In this document: one piece after another, positions 44,754 to 56,277 of the stretch
Numbering within the stretch: position 1 is the first letter of the stretch
Layout of the letters: each line of letters starts with the position of its first letter
NCBI GenBank assembly: GCA_030180135.1
Contig: CM058233.1
Coordinates: 109,099,994-109,163,993, forward strand
Length of the DNA: 64,000 nt
Source of the DNA: Orychophragmus violaceus
Lineage: Eukaryota > Streptophyta > Magnoliopsida > Brassicales > Brassicaceae
Direction: 5' to 3'
Notes under the pieces: model-generated
The model's database searches: none
What the model saw: the letters and a program-made list of their open reading frames with translations, nothing else
Told to the model about the DNA's origin: nothing
Position numbers and translations under genes: made by a program

Positions 44754-45009
44754 GAGCATGGCCATTGAGGTATCTTAAGGCCCGGGTTCTTAACTATTCA
44801 CGTGGGTCCCACGTGAATAGTTAAGAACCCGGGTCCTAAAAATCCTTATTTAAGAACCGGTTCTTACACTGTTCATGACACGTGGCGGCTTATCATTCGT
44901 CTAATTTTTTTTTTCGAATTTTTTTTTTTTTTTAACACTTTTCCCAAAAAAAAAAAAAAATTTTTTTTTTTTAAGAACCCCCATAGGGGGTTCATTGATG
45001 GTCATGCTC
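44754..45009. mobile_element. Harbinger-type MITE with a 53-nt near-perfect palindrome
   Basis: The ends GAGCATGGCCATTGAGG and CATTGATGGTCATGCTC are inverted repeats. TTA flanks both sides (44751-44753, 45010-45012), the 3-bp TWA duplication of PIF/Harbinger elements. Inside, 44781-44806 and 44808-44833 are perfect 26-nt inverted arms around a single T. Each arm contains a CACGTG G-box (44799-44804 and 44810-44815). A poly-T/poly-A stretch follows. There is no coding capacity. Confidence 0.82.
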
Positions 45010-45191
45010 TTACATTGCATATTAAAAAAAAAAAAAAAATCTGCAGTTACATTCTAGTTTTCATGTTTTTTTTTGTTTGACTTGTTACACAGATTCTCAT
45101 TCTTCTGTTCGTTTTAGTTCACACATCCAATTTAGCTTAAAGAAATAAGCATGTTCTGTTCTTGTTTCTCAAATATGTTGTTTTCCATGGC

Positions 45192-45489
45192 TGATTGGTA
45201 ACATGCGGGACGGTGGAATGTGTTTAAAAATACAAGTTCGCAAAAAATTATCAATCATAAAAACTCATGGAATAAAGAGAAATAAAAAATATGTTGCGTT
45301 CTCGATGAAAAAAATACAAAGAAAATATGTTTCACATAAAAGTGAAGTTTATGTAAACTATTGCAAAATTAATATTAGCTTGATTGGTAACTTGCGTAAT
45401 GGCAGAATTACATTTAAACGTAATATTTGTAGAATCGAATTTTTAAATACAATTTCGCTATTACACGATTATTCATGTATTACCAATCA
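45192..45489. mobile_element. MITE-like element with TGATTGGTAA termini
   Basis: TGATTGGTAACatgcgg at the left and attaTTACCAATCA at the right are inverted repeats. A second internal terminus-like word (ttgattggtaacttgcg, about 45378) suggests a nested or duplicated end. It shares family with 6635-6924. Confidence 0.5.
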
Positions 45490-46004
45490 AAGTCCATATC
45501 TCTTGCGTTTTTTTCATCTGAAAATTCATTTTATTAACAAGGACAATTACAAGATAGAAAACAGAGCCGGAACAAACTGGAGCAAAAACCGAAATAAATC
45601 GGAAACAAACTCTTAGAGTTAATCGGGAACCAACCATGTCTCTTAGGTTAATAATTTGATTCTGGATGCTTCAAGTATTTACTGTTGGACTCATTATAAT
45701 TATTGCTGCTTATGATTATTTGTTTTGTACTTACTAATTTGTTAACGATTTTTGTAGTTATGTCCTTACTTCAACTGTCCGGAAGATTTTGCATTCAATT
45801 TGTGTACGACTTATTATTTGTCTTCAAGCTATATAATTAACTGGAGGGAAGATCGAATACTCCAATATAAATTTAAATACTGCATAACTGAAAACACATT
45901 CGCATTTTATTTTGATTAAACAGAGGTGAGATGAAATTATAAATAAAAAACAAGACACATTATTAACAGCTAATAGAACAGATTGTATTAAAAAGACAAT
46001 CTTG
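45490..46004. other. Short intergenic stretch, nothing recognised
   Basis: This is AT-rich sequence between two transposon copies. I see no gene, RNA or repeat. Confidence 0.5.
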
Positions 46005-46012
46005 TTTTAAGG

Positions 46013-47881
46013 TAGGCATGGGCCTTCGGGTATTCGGGTCGGGTTCGAGTTGGATCTATTCGGGTATATGTACATTCGGGTATGGAAGTTTAGTATCTAT
46101 ACAGATTCCGACCGAGTTTCGGTTCGGGTCGGGTCTTTTCGGATTCAGGTCGGTTCGGGTCTTAAATTATTATACCCATAAAATATCCAAAATAAACGGA
46201 TTCATTTCGGATTCGGTTCGGGTCCGGGTATTTTCGGTTCTTTATGAATATTTTTTAGCAAAAATACACCAAAAAAATTAACTGAATTAAATTAAGCAAA
46301 GAATTTTCGTAAATCGTTTTACCATAGTTTTCATTAGCATCATGCATGAGGTTATCTATACTATTTTATGTCATATCCGTGTAAAAATATATTAGTTAAA
46401 CATTTATACAATTGAATATATATATATCAATACTATTAAAAATTGGAGTTTGGCCATGGTACATAAAAGTTGTTTCCAAAATTTGCCCTTGATATTATTA
46501 GGATTTGTAACCTTCATTAAGGGTAAAATTGTAAAACAATATATATTAATGATTTAATTAAATTTCATTAAGAGTAATTAGGGAATATAACATTATCTCT
46601 ACAATCCATGTTTCCAAACAAGACAATTATTAAACATGTAGCCAAACAACCAAATTTTAATGGGTCCCACTTTCCTAATTAATTAAAATCAAAACAAATT
46701 AATTGATAAATATAATTAATAATTTATACATCAACTATTATATATAAATTAAGATTCTCTAATTTATGATTTAATTCAAAATATATTTATAATATATTTT
46801 AATATCTTTTTTAAATATATATATATATATATATATACATATTACGATTGATGTTTTTACGATTGTACTTTTTAGCAAGTTTTTCCATCAAACTGAAAAA
46901 TATTTAATTAATTAAACGGGTTGAAAAATTAATTAGCCAATCTCGATTATAAATTTTCTATAAAAAAATTCGCATATAGTAAATAATATAGTAAATAATT
47001 TCAGTTGATATATTTTAAACTTAATAAAAATAATAAAATGATTTCATAGTTATATTATTCAAATATTTGAAGCGTCAAATTATGCTTTATGTTTGAATGG
47101 AGTTTTTAACGGATATTTCCATCAAATTTGCAAATTATATATACGACTACAACATGTATTTTATAAAATAATATTTAGATAAATATAATAACAATTAAAC
47201 ATATACCGCATAACTTTTACAATAGTTGTTTTCATATATATATATTTTCCAAACTATGATCTTACGATACAACACATATTAAAATATATAATGTGAAATC
47301 GTTATTTTAATCTCTTAATCCTTACGATATATCTCCTCCAAATAACACATAATTTATTTATAAAAAAAAACTAAATTGCTAACTCACTGTTTATAATGTT
47401 GGTTAAACAATTATAATCAAAATTAGATTACATAATTAAAAATCTAAACTACTATTAACAAAATGAATAAAAAATAAAATTTGTAAAGAAAATTAAACCC
47501 GCACTTTCTAAGTGCGGGTCAAAATCTAGTATATATATATAATATAGTAATACAAGTCTTACTAAGTCCAAAAAAATAATCTTATACTTGAAGTTTTCTA
47601 AATATAAAATTCATTAACACGAATGATGAAACTAAATAACAAATCCTAATGGCTAATAATGTTAAGGATAAACTTTTTTAGTAGGTTATTATTTTTGATT
47701 TGGGTCCTCGGATACCCGTTCGGGTTTCGGATAAATACCCGTATCCGTACCCATACCCACGGGAATACTAACTAAATACTCAATGGGGTAAAATGTTTAT
47801 TTCGGTTCGGTTATAGGTTCAGATATTTTTTTATCGGGTCTAGGTTCGGGTATTCGGATCCGGTTATTTTGCCCATGCCTA
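46013..47881. mobile_element. hAT-like element (TAGGCATGGGC ends) split by a Helitron
   Basis: The termini TAGGCATGGGC and GCCCATGCCTA are perfect inverted repeats, flanked by an exact 8-bp duplication TTTTAAGG (46005-46012, 47882-47889). Terminal regions are packed with ttcgggt/cggttcggg words, as in the sister copy at 41472-41962. The Helitron at 46427-47529 lies inside. Removing it leaves about 766 bp, similar in kind to the sister copy. Confidence 0.82.
46427..47529 (+). mobile_element. Non-autonomous Helitron, copy 1 (1103 bp)
   Basis: The 5' end is TCAATACTATTAAAAATTGG after an A. The 3' end has the hairpin CCCGCACTT-TCT-AAGTGCGGG (47498-47518), then TCAAAATCTAG, followed by T. TC at the start, a hairpin about 10 bases before a CTAG end, and insertion between A and T without duplication are Helitron hallmarks. 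No Rep/helicase is encoded. Confidence 0.85.
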
Positions 47882-48030
47882 TTTTAAGGTAATAGAATGA
47901 TAACAAACTATGCTACAAAAAAAACTCAAAACATTACATTCTTATGGGTCTTTAGGTGTGGATAACTAAACATCAAGATTGAAGATCTACCATTCAATAT
48001 CTTGAGTTTGAGTAGTAGGTAAATTGTATA

Positions 48031-48298
48031 CTCCCTCCGTTTCACAAAGATGTATGTTTTAGAAAAAAAAATTGTTTCACAAAGATATATTTTTTAGCTT
48101 TTCTATGCACACTTTATTAATTAATGATGATATTTTGAAAATTTTAAAAAAATTAATTAAATTTATTAAATTACTATTGGTTTAGAGATATTGGAAACTG
48201 TAGAGTAACAAAAATTGATGTATTTATGATTAAATATTAATTGTTTTCTTAATATATGTGAAAACTCTAAAAATTGTATATTTGTGAAACGGAGGGAG
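48031..48298. mobile_element. Stowaway (Tc1/mariner) MITE, 268 bp
   Basis: CTCCCTCCGTTTCACAAAGA at the left and a matching ...TTTGTGAAACGGAGGGAG at the right are the canonical Stowaway termini. TA dinucleotides flank both ends (48029-48030, 48299-48300). The interior is AT-rich and non-coding. Confidence 0.88.
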
Positions 48299-48336
48299 TA
48301 TATGGCATCTCTAAGAATAATGTGTATGTGGAATAA

Positions 48337-49528
48337 TCTAATCTATTAAAACAAGAAGGTTTGCCATGGTACATAAATGTTGTTCCCGGAATTTACCCTT
48401 GATATTATTAGGATTTGTAACCTTCATTAAGGGTAAAACTGTAAAACAATTTATATTTGATTTATTCATATATCTTATAATATCTTTTGTTTTCCTTTTT
48501 CTATCCTAATTATATCTAACGAAAATCTTTTTTCAAAAATTTAATAAAATAATAATTAAGTTCGAAATTAATATTAAAATAAATATTATAAATTATTCTT
48601 AACTAAATTTTAACTTAAAGAAATAAAATCAAGCATAATTAAATTACTAAATCAATTGGTACATATATATATCAAAAGCGTTAATTAAAATCAAAACAAA
48701 TTAATTGATAAATATAATTAATAATTTATACATCAACTATTATATATAAATTAAGATTCTCTAATTTATGATTTAATTCAAAATATATTTATAATATATT
48801 TTAATATCTTTTTATTTTGTTTCCAATATATATATATATATATATACACATATTACGATTGATGTTTTTAAGATTGTACTTTTTAGCAGGTTTTTCCATC
48901 AAACTGGAAAATATTTAATTAATTAAACGGGTTGAAAAATTAATTAGCCAATCTCGATTATAAATTTTCTATAAAAAAATTCGCATATAGTAAATAATTT
49001 TAGTTGATATATTTTAAAATTAATAAAATATTAAAATCATTTCATACTTATATTATTCAAATATTTGAAGCGTCAAATTATGCTTTATGTTTGAATGAAC
49101 TTTTTAACGGATAGTTCCATCAAATTTGCAAATTATATATACGACTACAACATGTATTTTATAAAATAATATTTTAGATAAATAAAATAACAATTAAACA
49201 TATATCACATAACTTTTACAATAGTTGTTTTCACATATATATATTTTTTCCAAACTATGATCTTACGATACAACACAGATTAAAATATATAATGCGAAAT
49301 TGTTATTTTAATCTCTTAATCCTTACGATATATCTCCTCCAAATAATACATAATTCATTTTTAAAAAAACTAAATTGCTAACTCACTGTTTATAATGTTG
49401 GTTAAACAATTATAATCAAAATTAGATTACATAATTAAAAATCTAAACTACTATTAACAAAATGAATAAAAAGTAAAATTTGTAAAGAAAATTAAACCCG
49501 CACTTTCTAAGTGCGGGTCAAAATCTAG
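48337..49528 (+). mobile_element. Non-autonomous Helitron, copy 2 (1192 bp)
   Basis: The 5' end is TCTAATCTATTAAAAC and the 3' hairpin CCCGCACTT-TCT-AAGTGCGGG is at 49497-49517, ending in CTAG before T. The last roughly 800 bp are nearly identical to copy 1 and the first roughly 130 bp are similar. The segment between differs completely, so the two are mosaic relatives in the same orientation, 1.9 kb apart. Confidence 0.85.
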
Positions 49529-49975
49529 TAATTGGATTTAATGGTGCCACACGTGGTCCATAACCCATCATTTTAGTCTCTTTCTTTTTTTTCCCTAATG
49601 AATATCATTGATTTTAAAATAGTTTCTTTTGTAAAAGTTGGAGGTGATCTTTACCCACTTCTTCATAAAATATAACTATTAAGCTGAAAAAGATTCAAAA
49701 AGTTGATGAGATACACTTTAACTCTCTAATTATAATGAGTCCAACAGTAAAAGCCACAAACCCAGCCTTATTAGTTTTGTGGTGGGGGCATTATTTTCAT
49801 ATTTTGTTTCAAAAAGGTTATTATTCTCTATAGATTATCTTTTCATATATTAGAACCTGCATCCAAGATTCCCAAGTCTTAATGACATAGAGAAAATTTA
49901 GTAGCAGAATAAATGAATTCAATACAGAAAGATTAAAGATAGGTAGTGATAAACATTAGCATATTTTGTGTTTGG
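49529..49975. other. Host DNA between Helitron 2 and Athila element 2
   Basis: No gene is recognised. The last five bases (49971-49975, TTTGG) should be the target duplication of element 2. Its partner lies outside the window. Confidence 0.5.
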
Positions 49976-51603
49976 TGATAACAGGAATTTTAGGTTAAAT
50001 TCCCGAGGTATCAATCCCTCAAGCTGATCGCGTAGTCTTGAGATATCGAACCAATTGGGAGTGAAAAAGACCAAAAAGAATTCACCCAACCTTAAAAGCC
50101 AAGTTATACCAGTTCAAACTGAGATCATAACAATTCTAAGCAAATTAACAAAGACTAAACAATCAATCAAGCAAGAGATCACTAATCAAGATAAAACAAA
50201 GATAATCAAATAAAGAAGACAAGGTTTATGGGCTAAGGTCAATGACTAGAACCATCTAGAGCTAACAAGGATGCCTAAACAATCAATCAAGAAGCAAATC
50301 CCAAGCTAGGAACAATAACAATTGACTAATCCAATTTCTTGGCACTAATCACTTTCCCTAATCACATTTCAAGATCAAATTCTCATTTGTGAAATAAGAC
50401 AAGGCAAGCATTAATAATCAAGTTCCATAAGCTAATAATCATTCTAAACATTCATTCTCATGAGCTAGAATATGAAAATTCCCTAGAAGACTCTAACTTG
50501 CATTTCATCAAACACTTGGTGTGCAACAAAAGCCTAAGGATCTAGATTAACTTGATCATGGATAACCTAGCACTAAGCACATCTAGAAGGGTGAGATCAA
50601 TCATAAATAAGCTTTAAACATCCTTGATTCACTCTAAATAGCCCTAATCTACCTAACCCATAATCCTTGAATAAGACTACTCACTAATCATGCTAAGTTC
50701 AACAAAATCCATAAGAATAGTGTCAAACATGATGATTAGTGAAGGATTAAAGAAAAGAGATGAAAAATCAAAGCAAAACAAGTCTTAGATTAAGAAAAGA
50801 TTAAACTTTTGTCTTACAAGAACTTAGAACAAAAACAAGCTTAAGATCCTCCAAAAATTAGGTTTTTAGCCTTAAATAGTAAAAAGGGGCGAACCGGGTC
50901 AACCCGGAACAAACCGGGTATTGACCCGGATCCATGGGTCAAATCTGGTCAAAATCTGGAAAGTCAACTGGTCTGGGTTGACCGCGGTTTCGACCGGACC
51001 GCTGCCCAAACCGCGGTCGTTACGGTTCATTCGCACAAAAACTCGTCGTCGATGTGAGCTCGGTCCCGCGGTCTTGGTATGCGCCGGTGGCTCAACCGCG
51101 GTCAACACGGCTCGCGGTGTCGACGATGGATCCGCCTGAGCTCGCGGTCTCGGGGTGAACCGGTGGTACGACCGCGGTGCACACCTACTCGACGTCGCTT
51201 CGGAACTTGGCGGCTCGCGGTCTCAACGAGCCCGGTGACCCAACCGCGGTTCATGCGGTGCTTTGGCTCGTTTTCTCGTCGGATGTGTGAGCTTCACCGC
51301 GGTTTCAGCTGGACCGGTGGCCCGACCGCGGTGCACTCGTCCGCTGGCTTCTCCCGAACACCCATCCTTCATGTTTCTCCATTCCCTTTAACTCCAAGCA
51401 TTCCCAATCATCTTAGTGACCTTCCCACACCTGAAAATAACCAAATGCAAGCGCAAAACGCTCCTAGATATGCTATACTATAACTCTAGATGCAACTAAC
51501 TACAAAGATGACAAGGAACAAAGAAATGTAACAAAAGAAAAGTAAAAGAGACTGAAACATGACTTAAACAATGCCTTAAACTTAAGAAAATATAGGTATA
51601 TCA
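49976..51603 (-). repeat. Athila element 2, 3' LTR (left)
   Basis: Read on the - strand it starts TGATATACC and ends CCTGTTATCA. U5 is close to element 1, but U3 is strongly diverged and 140 bp longer. U3 carries five hairpins (50980-51333) and the conserved TATA-proximal hairpin (50894-50929). Confidence 0.95.
50980..51333 (-). repeat. Hairpin array in element 2 LTR U3 (5 units)
   Basis: Units of 39 nt lie at 50980-51018, 51065-51103, 51141-51179, 51214-51252 and 51295-51333, with starts 73-85 bp apart. Arms are ACCGCGGT-type: the first has 11 perfect pairs (GACCGCGGTTT/AAACCGCGGTC), the last 9 (CACCGCGGT/ACCGCGGTG), the middle ones 6-7. Loops contain accggtggc-like words. The same array recurs at 63463-63816. 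Confidence 0.88.
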
Positions 51604-51617
51604 ATTCCCCCAAACTT
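51604..51617 (-). other. Polypurine tract of element 2
   Basis: AAGTTTGGGGGAAT on the - strand abuts the 3' LTR start and is identical to the element 1 tract. Confidence 0.85.
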
Positions 51618-53206
51618 AAACCTTGCTTGTCCACAAGCAAGCATAAAGACCATTAAGGCAAGTTGGGAGAAAGGTTTGAAGGTGGGGACTCAAAACCACA
51701 AGACTCACAACAAGATACAAGATCTTTCAAAGAAGTTACAAGTTGCTCTAATCTTATTAACTATCCATGTACTTCCACATTACCGTTCCCTTAACCCCTA
51801 CTCCAACTCCCGAGATCCTATAGAACACAAGCAATCATCAACTCAATTCCTTACATTCATTTAGAAGTTAAGTGCGATCTCACAAAGGGGCAATCAATCA
51901 ATCCCAATTGGCGAGGTTCAAGAGAGGCTATTTGAGGTGGCTTAGTAGAGTTTCTTTTGGGGTGGCTAACACTCAAAAATTGGAGCAATTGGCATTACAC
52001 AAAATCTATCTAAGAAATGGAACAATTCATGCATACAAAGCTCTTTTCTCATTATTCTACCCAATCCTTAGAAGACTTTTCTAAATAATCCCATAATGAA
52101 AGATAAACACTCACCAAACCCCCAACTCATGATCAATCTTATACCAAAACACTCACCCCTTTAGCTCTTTTCTTTCTTTTTCTTTGTCACTAGGAAACAC
52201 TTAATTGATCTTTCACTTTTTCAAATATGAGCAAACTCTTTCATAACTAACCCCTCTTAACACTTGATTTTTCTTTCTTTTCATTTTGCTTCAATCTAGG
52301 GGCCTTACTTCTTTTTCTTTCTTTTTGCACAATGCTCTCTTCTTACTTGATTTCCTAGTGACTTCACTTTTTCTTTTGAACCTTTTTGAAACACTTTTCA
52401 TTGATCCTTTTCATTCCCAAAACAACTCTCATCTCTCCCCCAAACTTATTTCCCATCCTAATGCTAGACTCTTATGGCAAATAGAGCTAGCTAAAATGAG
52501 AAAAGACCATTGTCGTTCCCGATACTCTCAAGTTTTTGCACATGCCAAAAGCTATCAAGAACAGGCCTCACTCACAAATCACTTTGGCTTCAAGGAAAGG
52601 TTTGGGTCCATTGGGTAGGGGAAGCCATGATCATAAGATCAATGGTTGCCCGAGTTAAACAAAAGAGTGGTAAAGGGGAAAGTATAACTCGGGCAAGGAC
52701 CATGGGATTGCATTTCAAGCCCCTAAGCAAGATATTTCAAAATTCAAATTAAGTCCAATATCATAGAATTGAGCTAAGTTCATGCGAGCTTCACAAGGAT
52801 AGGGAATTTCGGAATCTCAAAGTCAAGCAATGGGTTTTCCTTTGTTTTGAAAATCAATCAAAGCAACAAGCAACTTAATTGGTGAGCCTCTACAAGGCAA
52901 AATCATCATTGTCCCCAATGCATGATTCCTAAACTACTAACTAGACTCAATCCTACATGCTTCTTTTTGTGAAAATTTTTGAAATTTTTCAATTTTTTTG
53001 TTGGTTTTTCTATGCCTTAGATGCATGAGACTCAAATAAGATTAAAAACAAGACTAAGAACAAAGAACACAAGATTAGCGACTAGTCCCTCCCCCAAACT
53101 TACCTCACACCGTCTCGGTGTGAAAGTAAACTTGAGAAAGAGACTCAAAAGAAACGAAAAGAAAATCTAAATGCAAGTATTTACAAGATGGTGCTAGGTT
53201 GGTACC
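51604..53206 (-). other. Non-coding tail of element 2 with three polypurine tracts
   Basis: On the - strand AAGTTTGGGGGA occurs at about 53086-53101, at 52432-52447 and directly beside the LTR at 51604-51617. These match the three positions in element 1. The rest resembles 18687-20292 and contains no gene. Confidence 0.65.
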
Positions 53207-54988
53207 TTAAAAAGTCTCAGACTCGGGAGATGATTCCCGAGGTGGTGGAGAGGAGAGTGATGGAGACTCGTTGCTTGAGGTTGGTTCGGGGAGCTCGGGT
53301 GAATAGCGGGCACTGTACCGCGGACCACTGATGGAAGCTCGGTGACGCTGTCCGGGTGCTGAGCTCGATGCTCCGTCTCCGTGGTAGGAGTGTCTCCTCT
53401 CTGCTAGAGGCTCATCGAAGTCGAACAGTGGCATCGGCATCGGCTGTCCCGCTGAGGCGTCGACCGCTGAAGTTGATGCGCAACCAAATATGTCTGTAAG
53501 GCTCTTCAACTGTTTCTGCATCTCCTTGCAGCCATTCTTCATGTGCTCGTACCCCCTCTTCAACTCCTCATACCCCTTCTTCATATCCTTGCAACTCTTT
53601 ATCACCTTCATGTTCACTCTATCTTGGAACTTGTTCCAACGTTGCAACACTCTGATATGAGTGTGGGCATCACGGACTGGACCGGGTGGGAGAGGGTCTT
53701 GATAACCTTGGAAATGGTATCTCATGCTCCCATAGATGTGCTCGGGAGATTCTGCAGCTTCCATTGCATCTAACATTTCTTCATCCAACTCTGCTTGGGA
53801 AGGAATTTCTCTCCTCCTTTTTGCCCTACTGATGTGCTCCATCATCTCATCAGCTGCGGTGACAAAGTAGGATGGGTCTACATAGAAACCAAGGTTGTCC
53901 GGGTCAGAGAGGGAGGTAATGGCTGCGTTTGGTAGAAAGACCTTTGCCTTCTCACCCATGTCGACGCAGAAGATGTATACATATCTCAAGTGCAGCTTCC
54001 CATACAAATACCGGACCAACTTCAGAAAAGGCACATCAATCAGCTCATAATCACAGGTTACCGGTCCACAGTCAATGCCTTTTTGCAGGAGTATAGGGGT
54101 GATTAGGCCACCAATTCGCAGAGCAGGGTTTTGGTCCGTAGTTTTCCAAGCCCACTGCTTGTAGTGAAGAAGGCGGCGAGCAAAGAGTCCCGCGGTGCCG
54201 AAATTCTGGTAGTAATCAAGATGACCAACTCGTATACTCGAGAAGGCGCAATAGGTCCTCAACCCCCAAGCTATCAAAACCATTTCCTCCTCAGTAGGTC
54301 CACCCGCGTCATTCCTCGCATACAAGGTGTGTGATAGGACATGATGGACATAGCGAACTGCCGGGTGTCTGATGTGTGTGTTTTTGCTGCGCCCACTTTT
54401 CCATACACCCATGCCAGTGCGATTCCAAGCTTCATGTGCAAGCATCTCACATGAAGGGGCTTTCGAACGCATGCCATCACTGAAACTGAAGATCTCAGAC
54501 AACTCCTTGAATGACGTCTTGTAGCTCTCCTTTTCTATCATATACGTGATGTACCCATGACCATCTTCCTCAGTCGGTTCATTCCCTAGAAAGGTGACCT
54601 GAAGGGAAGCCAGGAATTGGCTTGCCACCTCTTGGTGAGTAGGGTGGGCCATCCTGATGAAGCCTTCCATGGCCATGTCCCGAAGTATGCTACTCACATC
54701 GTCAAAGATTCCTAGCTTCCTAAGAGTCACCGGGTCACCGAACTTCGTTGGGAGCCAAGTCATAGCCTTAAGGTGCTCATAGAGTGATGAGTATGAAGGG
54801 AGCTTGGACCTATCTCTCGGGAGGGTGGTCTTTGTCTGTGATCCGATCCTTACACCAGCACTTGTACCCGCGCTTGTACCAGCGCTTGTACCAGCCCTTG
54901 CAGCAGCCCTAGTCTGAACTTGCTTCTTCGCCGGTGCCTCAGTCACTTTCCCTTTTCCCTTGTCTTGCGGGGCTTGCTTTCGAACCAT
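53207..54988 (-). CDS. ATHILA ORF-1 family protein of element 2 (593 aa)
   Basis: This is the same architecture as the element 1 protein at 16917-18686. It has a basic N-terminus (MVRKQAPQDKGKGK) with a short GTSA tandem repeat, a conserved core (MTWLPTKFGD, HPTHQEVASQFLASL, GVGVWKSGRSK-type words), a coiled-coil-like segment (KKGYEELKRGYEHMKNGCKE) and a Ser/Pro-rich tail ending SPESETF. By eye the first two thirds are only about 55-60% identical to element 1, while the last 60 residues are nearly identical. There is no signal peptide or membrane helix, and the function is unknown. The splice acceptor gttttgtag directly abuts the ATG. Confidence 0.85.
   Translation of the reverse strand: MVRKQAPQDKGKGKVTEAPAKKQVQTRAAARAGTSAGTSAGTSAGVRIGSQTKTTLPRDRSKLPSYSSLYEHLKAMTWLPTKFGDPVTLRKLGIFDDVSSILRDMAMEGFIRMAHPTHQEVASQFLASLQVTFLGNEPTEEDGHGYITYMIEKESYKTSFKELSEIFSFSDGMRSKAPSCEMLAHEAWNRTGMGVWKSGRSKNTHIRHPAVRYVHHVLSHTLYARNDAGGPTEEEMVLIAWGLRTYCAFSSIRVGHLDYYQNFGTAGLFARRLLHYKQWAWKTTDQNPALRIGGLITPILLQKGIDCGPVTCDYELIDVPFLKLVRYLYGKLHLRYVYIFCVDMGEKAKVFLPNAAITSLSDPDNLGFYVDPSYFVTAADEMMEHISRAKRRREIPSQAELDEEMLDAMEAAESPEHIYGSMRYHFQGYQDPLPPGPVRDAHTHIRVLQRWNKFQDRVNMKVIKSCKDMKKGYEELKRGYEHMKNGCKEMQKQLKSLTDIFGCASTSAVDASAGQPMPMPLFDFDEPLAERRHSYHGDGASSSAPGQRHRASISGPRYSARYSPELPEPTSSNESPSLSSPPPRESSPESETF
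54850..54903 (-). repeat. Short in-frame tandem repeat in ORF-1 of element 2
   Basis: Repeated 12-bp units encode AGTS/AGTS/AGTS/AGV near residues 30-46. Element 1 lacks them, so this is local slippage. Confidence 0.7.
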
Positions 54989-55600
54989 CTACAAAACAGC
55001 AAAGCTTGGAGATGTCTTAGTAAAAAGTTCAATCCATCAACACATTTTTCTCAGCAAGCAAAGCTATTCAATATCAAAGCACAAGCCACAAGACATTTCT
55101 CTTGTCTCCAAGTTCAAACATTTCACCAATTTGCTCATGAACATGATTTTGCAACTTAGAAAGTCACACAAGTTTTTACACTTCATTCAGTCCTCATTCA
55201 ATCATTTGAAAGCTTAAACAACCAACAATAACTGCTCATTCAACACGTAGCTCAAATTCTCTAAGCAAAGACTCATTAGGCACATTTTGAAAAATTTAAT
55301 GAAACAAAACTCAACAAAACTGAGTAGTCTCACAAACATGACCATTGAACAACCAAATGCACCATTAGAAACAATCAAATCAACTTTCCCCCAAAATTTT
55401 TGAAAATCATAAACCTCAAGAACCCTAATTTCTGAAAATTCGATTCAAGTAATTCAAGGGTGAAATTGAATTGGGTTTTTATCTAGGAACAACTTAGCAA
55501 AGGTTTCTAGCAAGAATCATCAATCAAACACCACAATTTCGAGTTTTCTAAAATCTAAGAATTTTGAACAATTTCGAAATTGAGAGAGAGGAAGTTATAC
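54989..55600 (-). other. Predicted intron in the ORF-1 leader of element 2
   Basis: The donor gccaag/gtataa follows a UTR-like pyrimidine-rich exon. The acceptor gttttgtag is at 54989, so the ATG is the first codon of the next exon. It is the counterpart of 16259-16910. Confidence 0.6.
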
Positions 55601-55935
55601 CTTGGCTTGGTGATGAGAGATGAATGAAGAGAGTGATTGCAAGAGATAGAGCTAAGAAAACTGTGAATTTAGAGCTTTAAATCTTGAATTTTGGTTGAGA
55701 AATGAGTGAGAAGAATGAGAAACTTGAGAGAAAAATCTGTTTCTTTTCTTGGTCAAAAACGCAGAGGAGGCAGGGAAGAGAGAAGGAGTAACGCGCAGGA
55801 GAAAACAAAGAGAAGAAAAGGTGGGACCCGCTCGGTTAAACAACGTTTTCGGTCAAAATCCGGTTTTCGGGTCAAAATCCGAGTGAAATCCGGTTTGAAA
55901 TTCGATTTCGCGGGTTAGAAGCTTACCTGAACCGG

Positions 55936-56277
55936 CCAGCGGTTTCGACGAGCCCGCGAGACGGACCGCGGTTAACTCGGCATGTTGGCTAGTTGACTTC
56001 GTCGATCCGGCCAGCGGTCATGGTATGAACCGCTGAGACAACCGCGGTAGACGCGTTAGTTTGGCGTCGTCATTCGTCCATTTCCCCGCGGTTTTGGAAT
56101 GAACCGGTGGCTAGACCGCGGTATACGCGTGAGTTTGGCTCGGATCGTCACGGTTATTCCTGGGTTTACCGCGGTCTCGACTGAACCGCGGGATCGACCG
56201 CGGTAGAAACGTTCTCGGCGTTGACGTCTCGTCCGTTGCACCGCGGTTTCGCCCTAGCCGCTGGGTGAACCGCTGAT
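55936..56277 (-). repeat. Hairpin array between pol and ORF-1 of element 2 (5 units)
   Basis: Units of about 39 nt lie at roughly 55936-55973, 56011-56049, 56084-56122, 56167-56205 and 56239-56277, with starts 72-83 bp apart. Words are ccagcggt / accgcggt with inner aaccgct or aaccggtgg. The number of units (5) equals that of the U3 array of the same element. Several stems are weaker than in U3. A donor-like CAG/GTAAGC follows on the - strand at about 55926, as in element 1. Confidence 0.8.
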
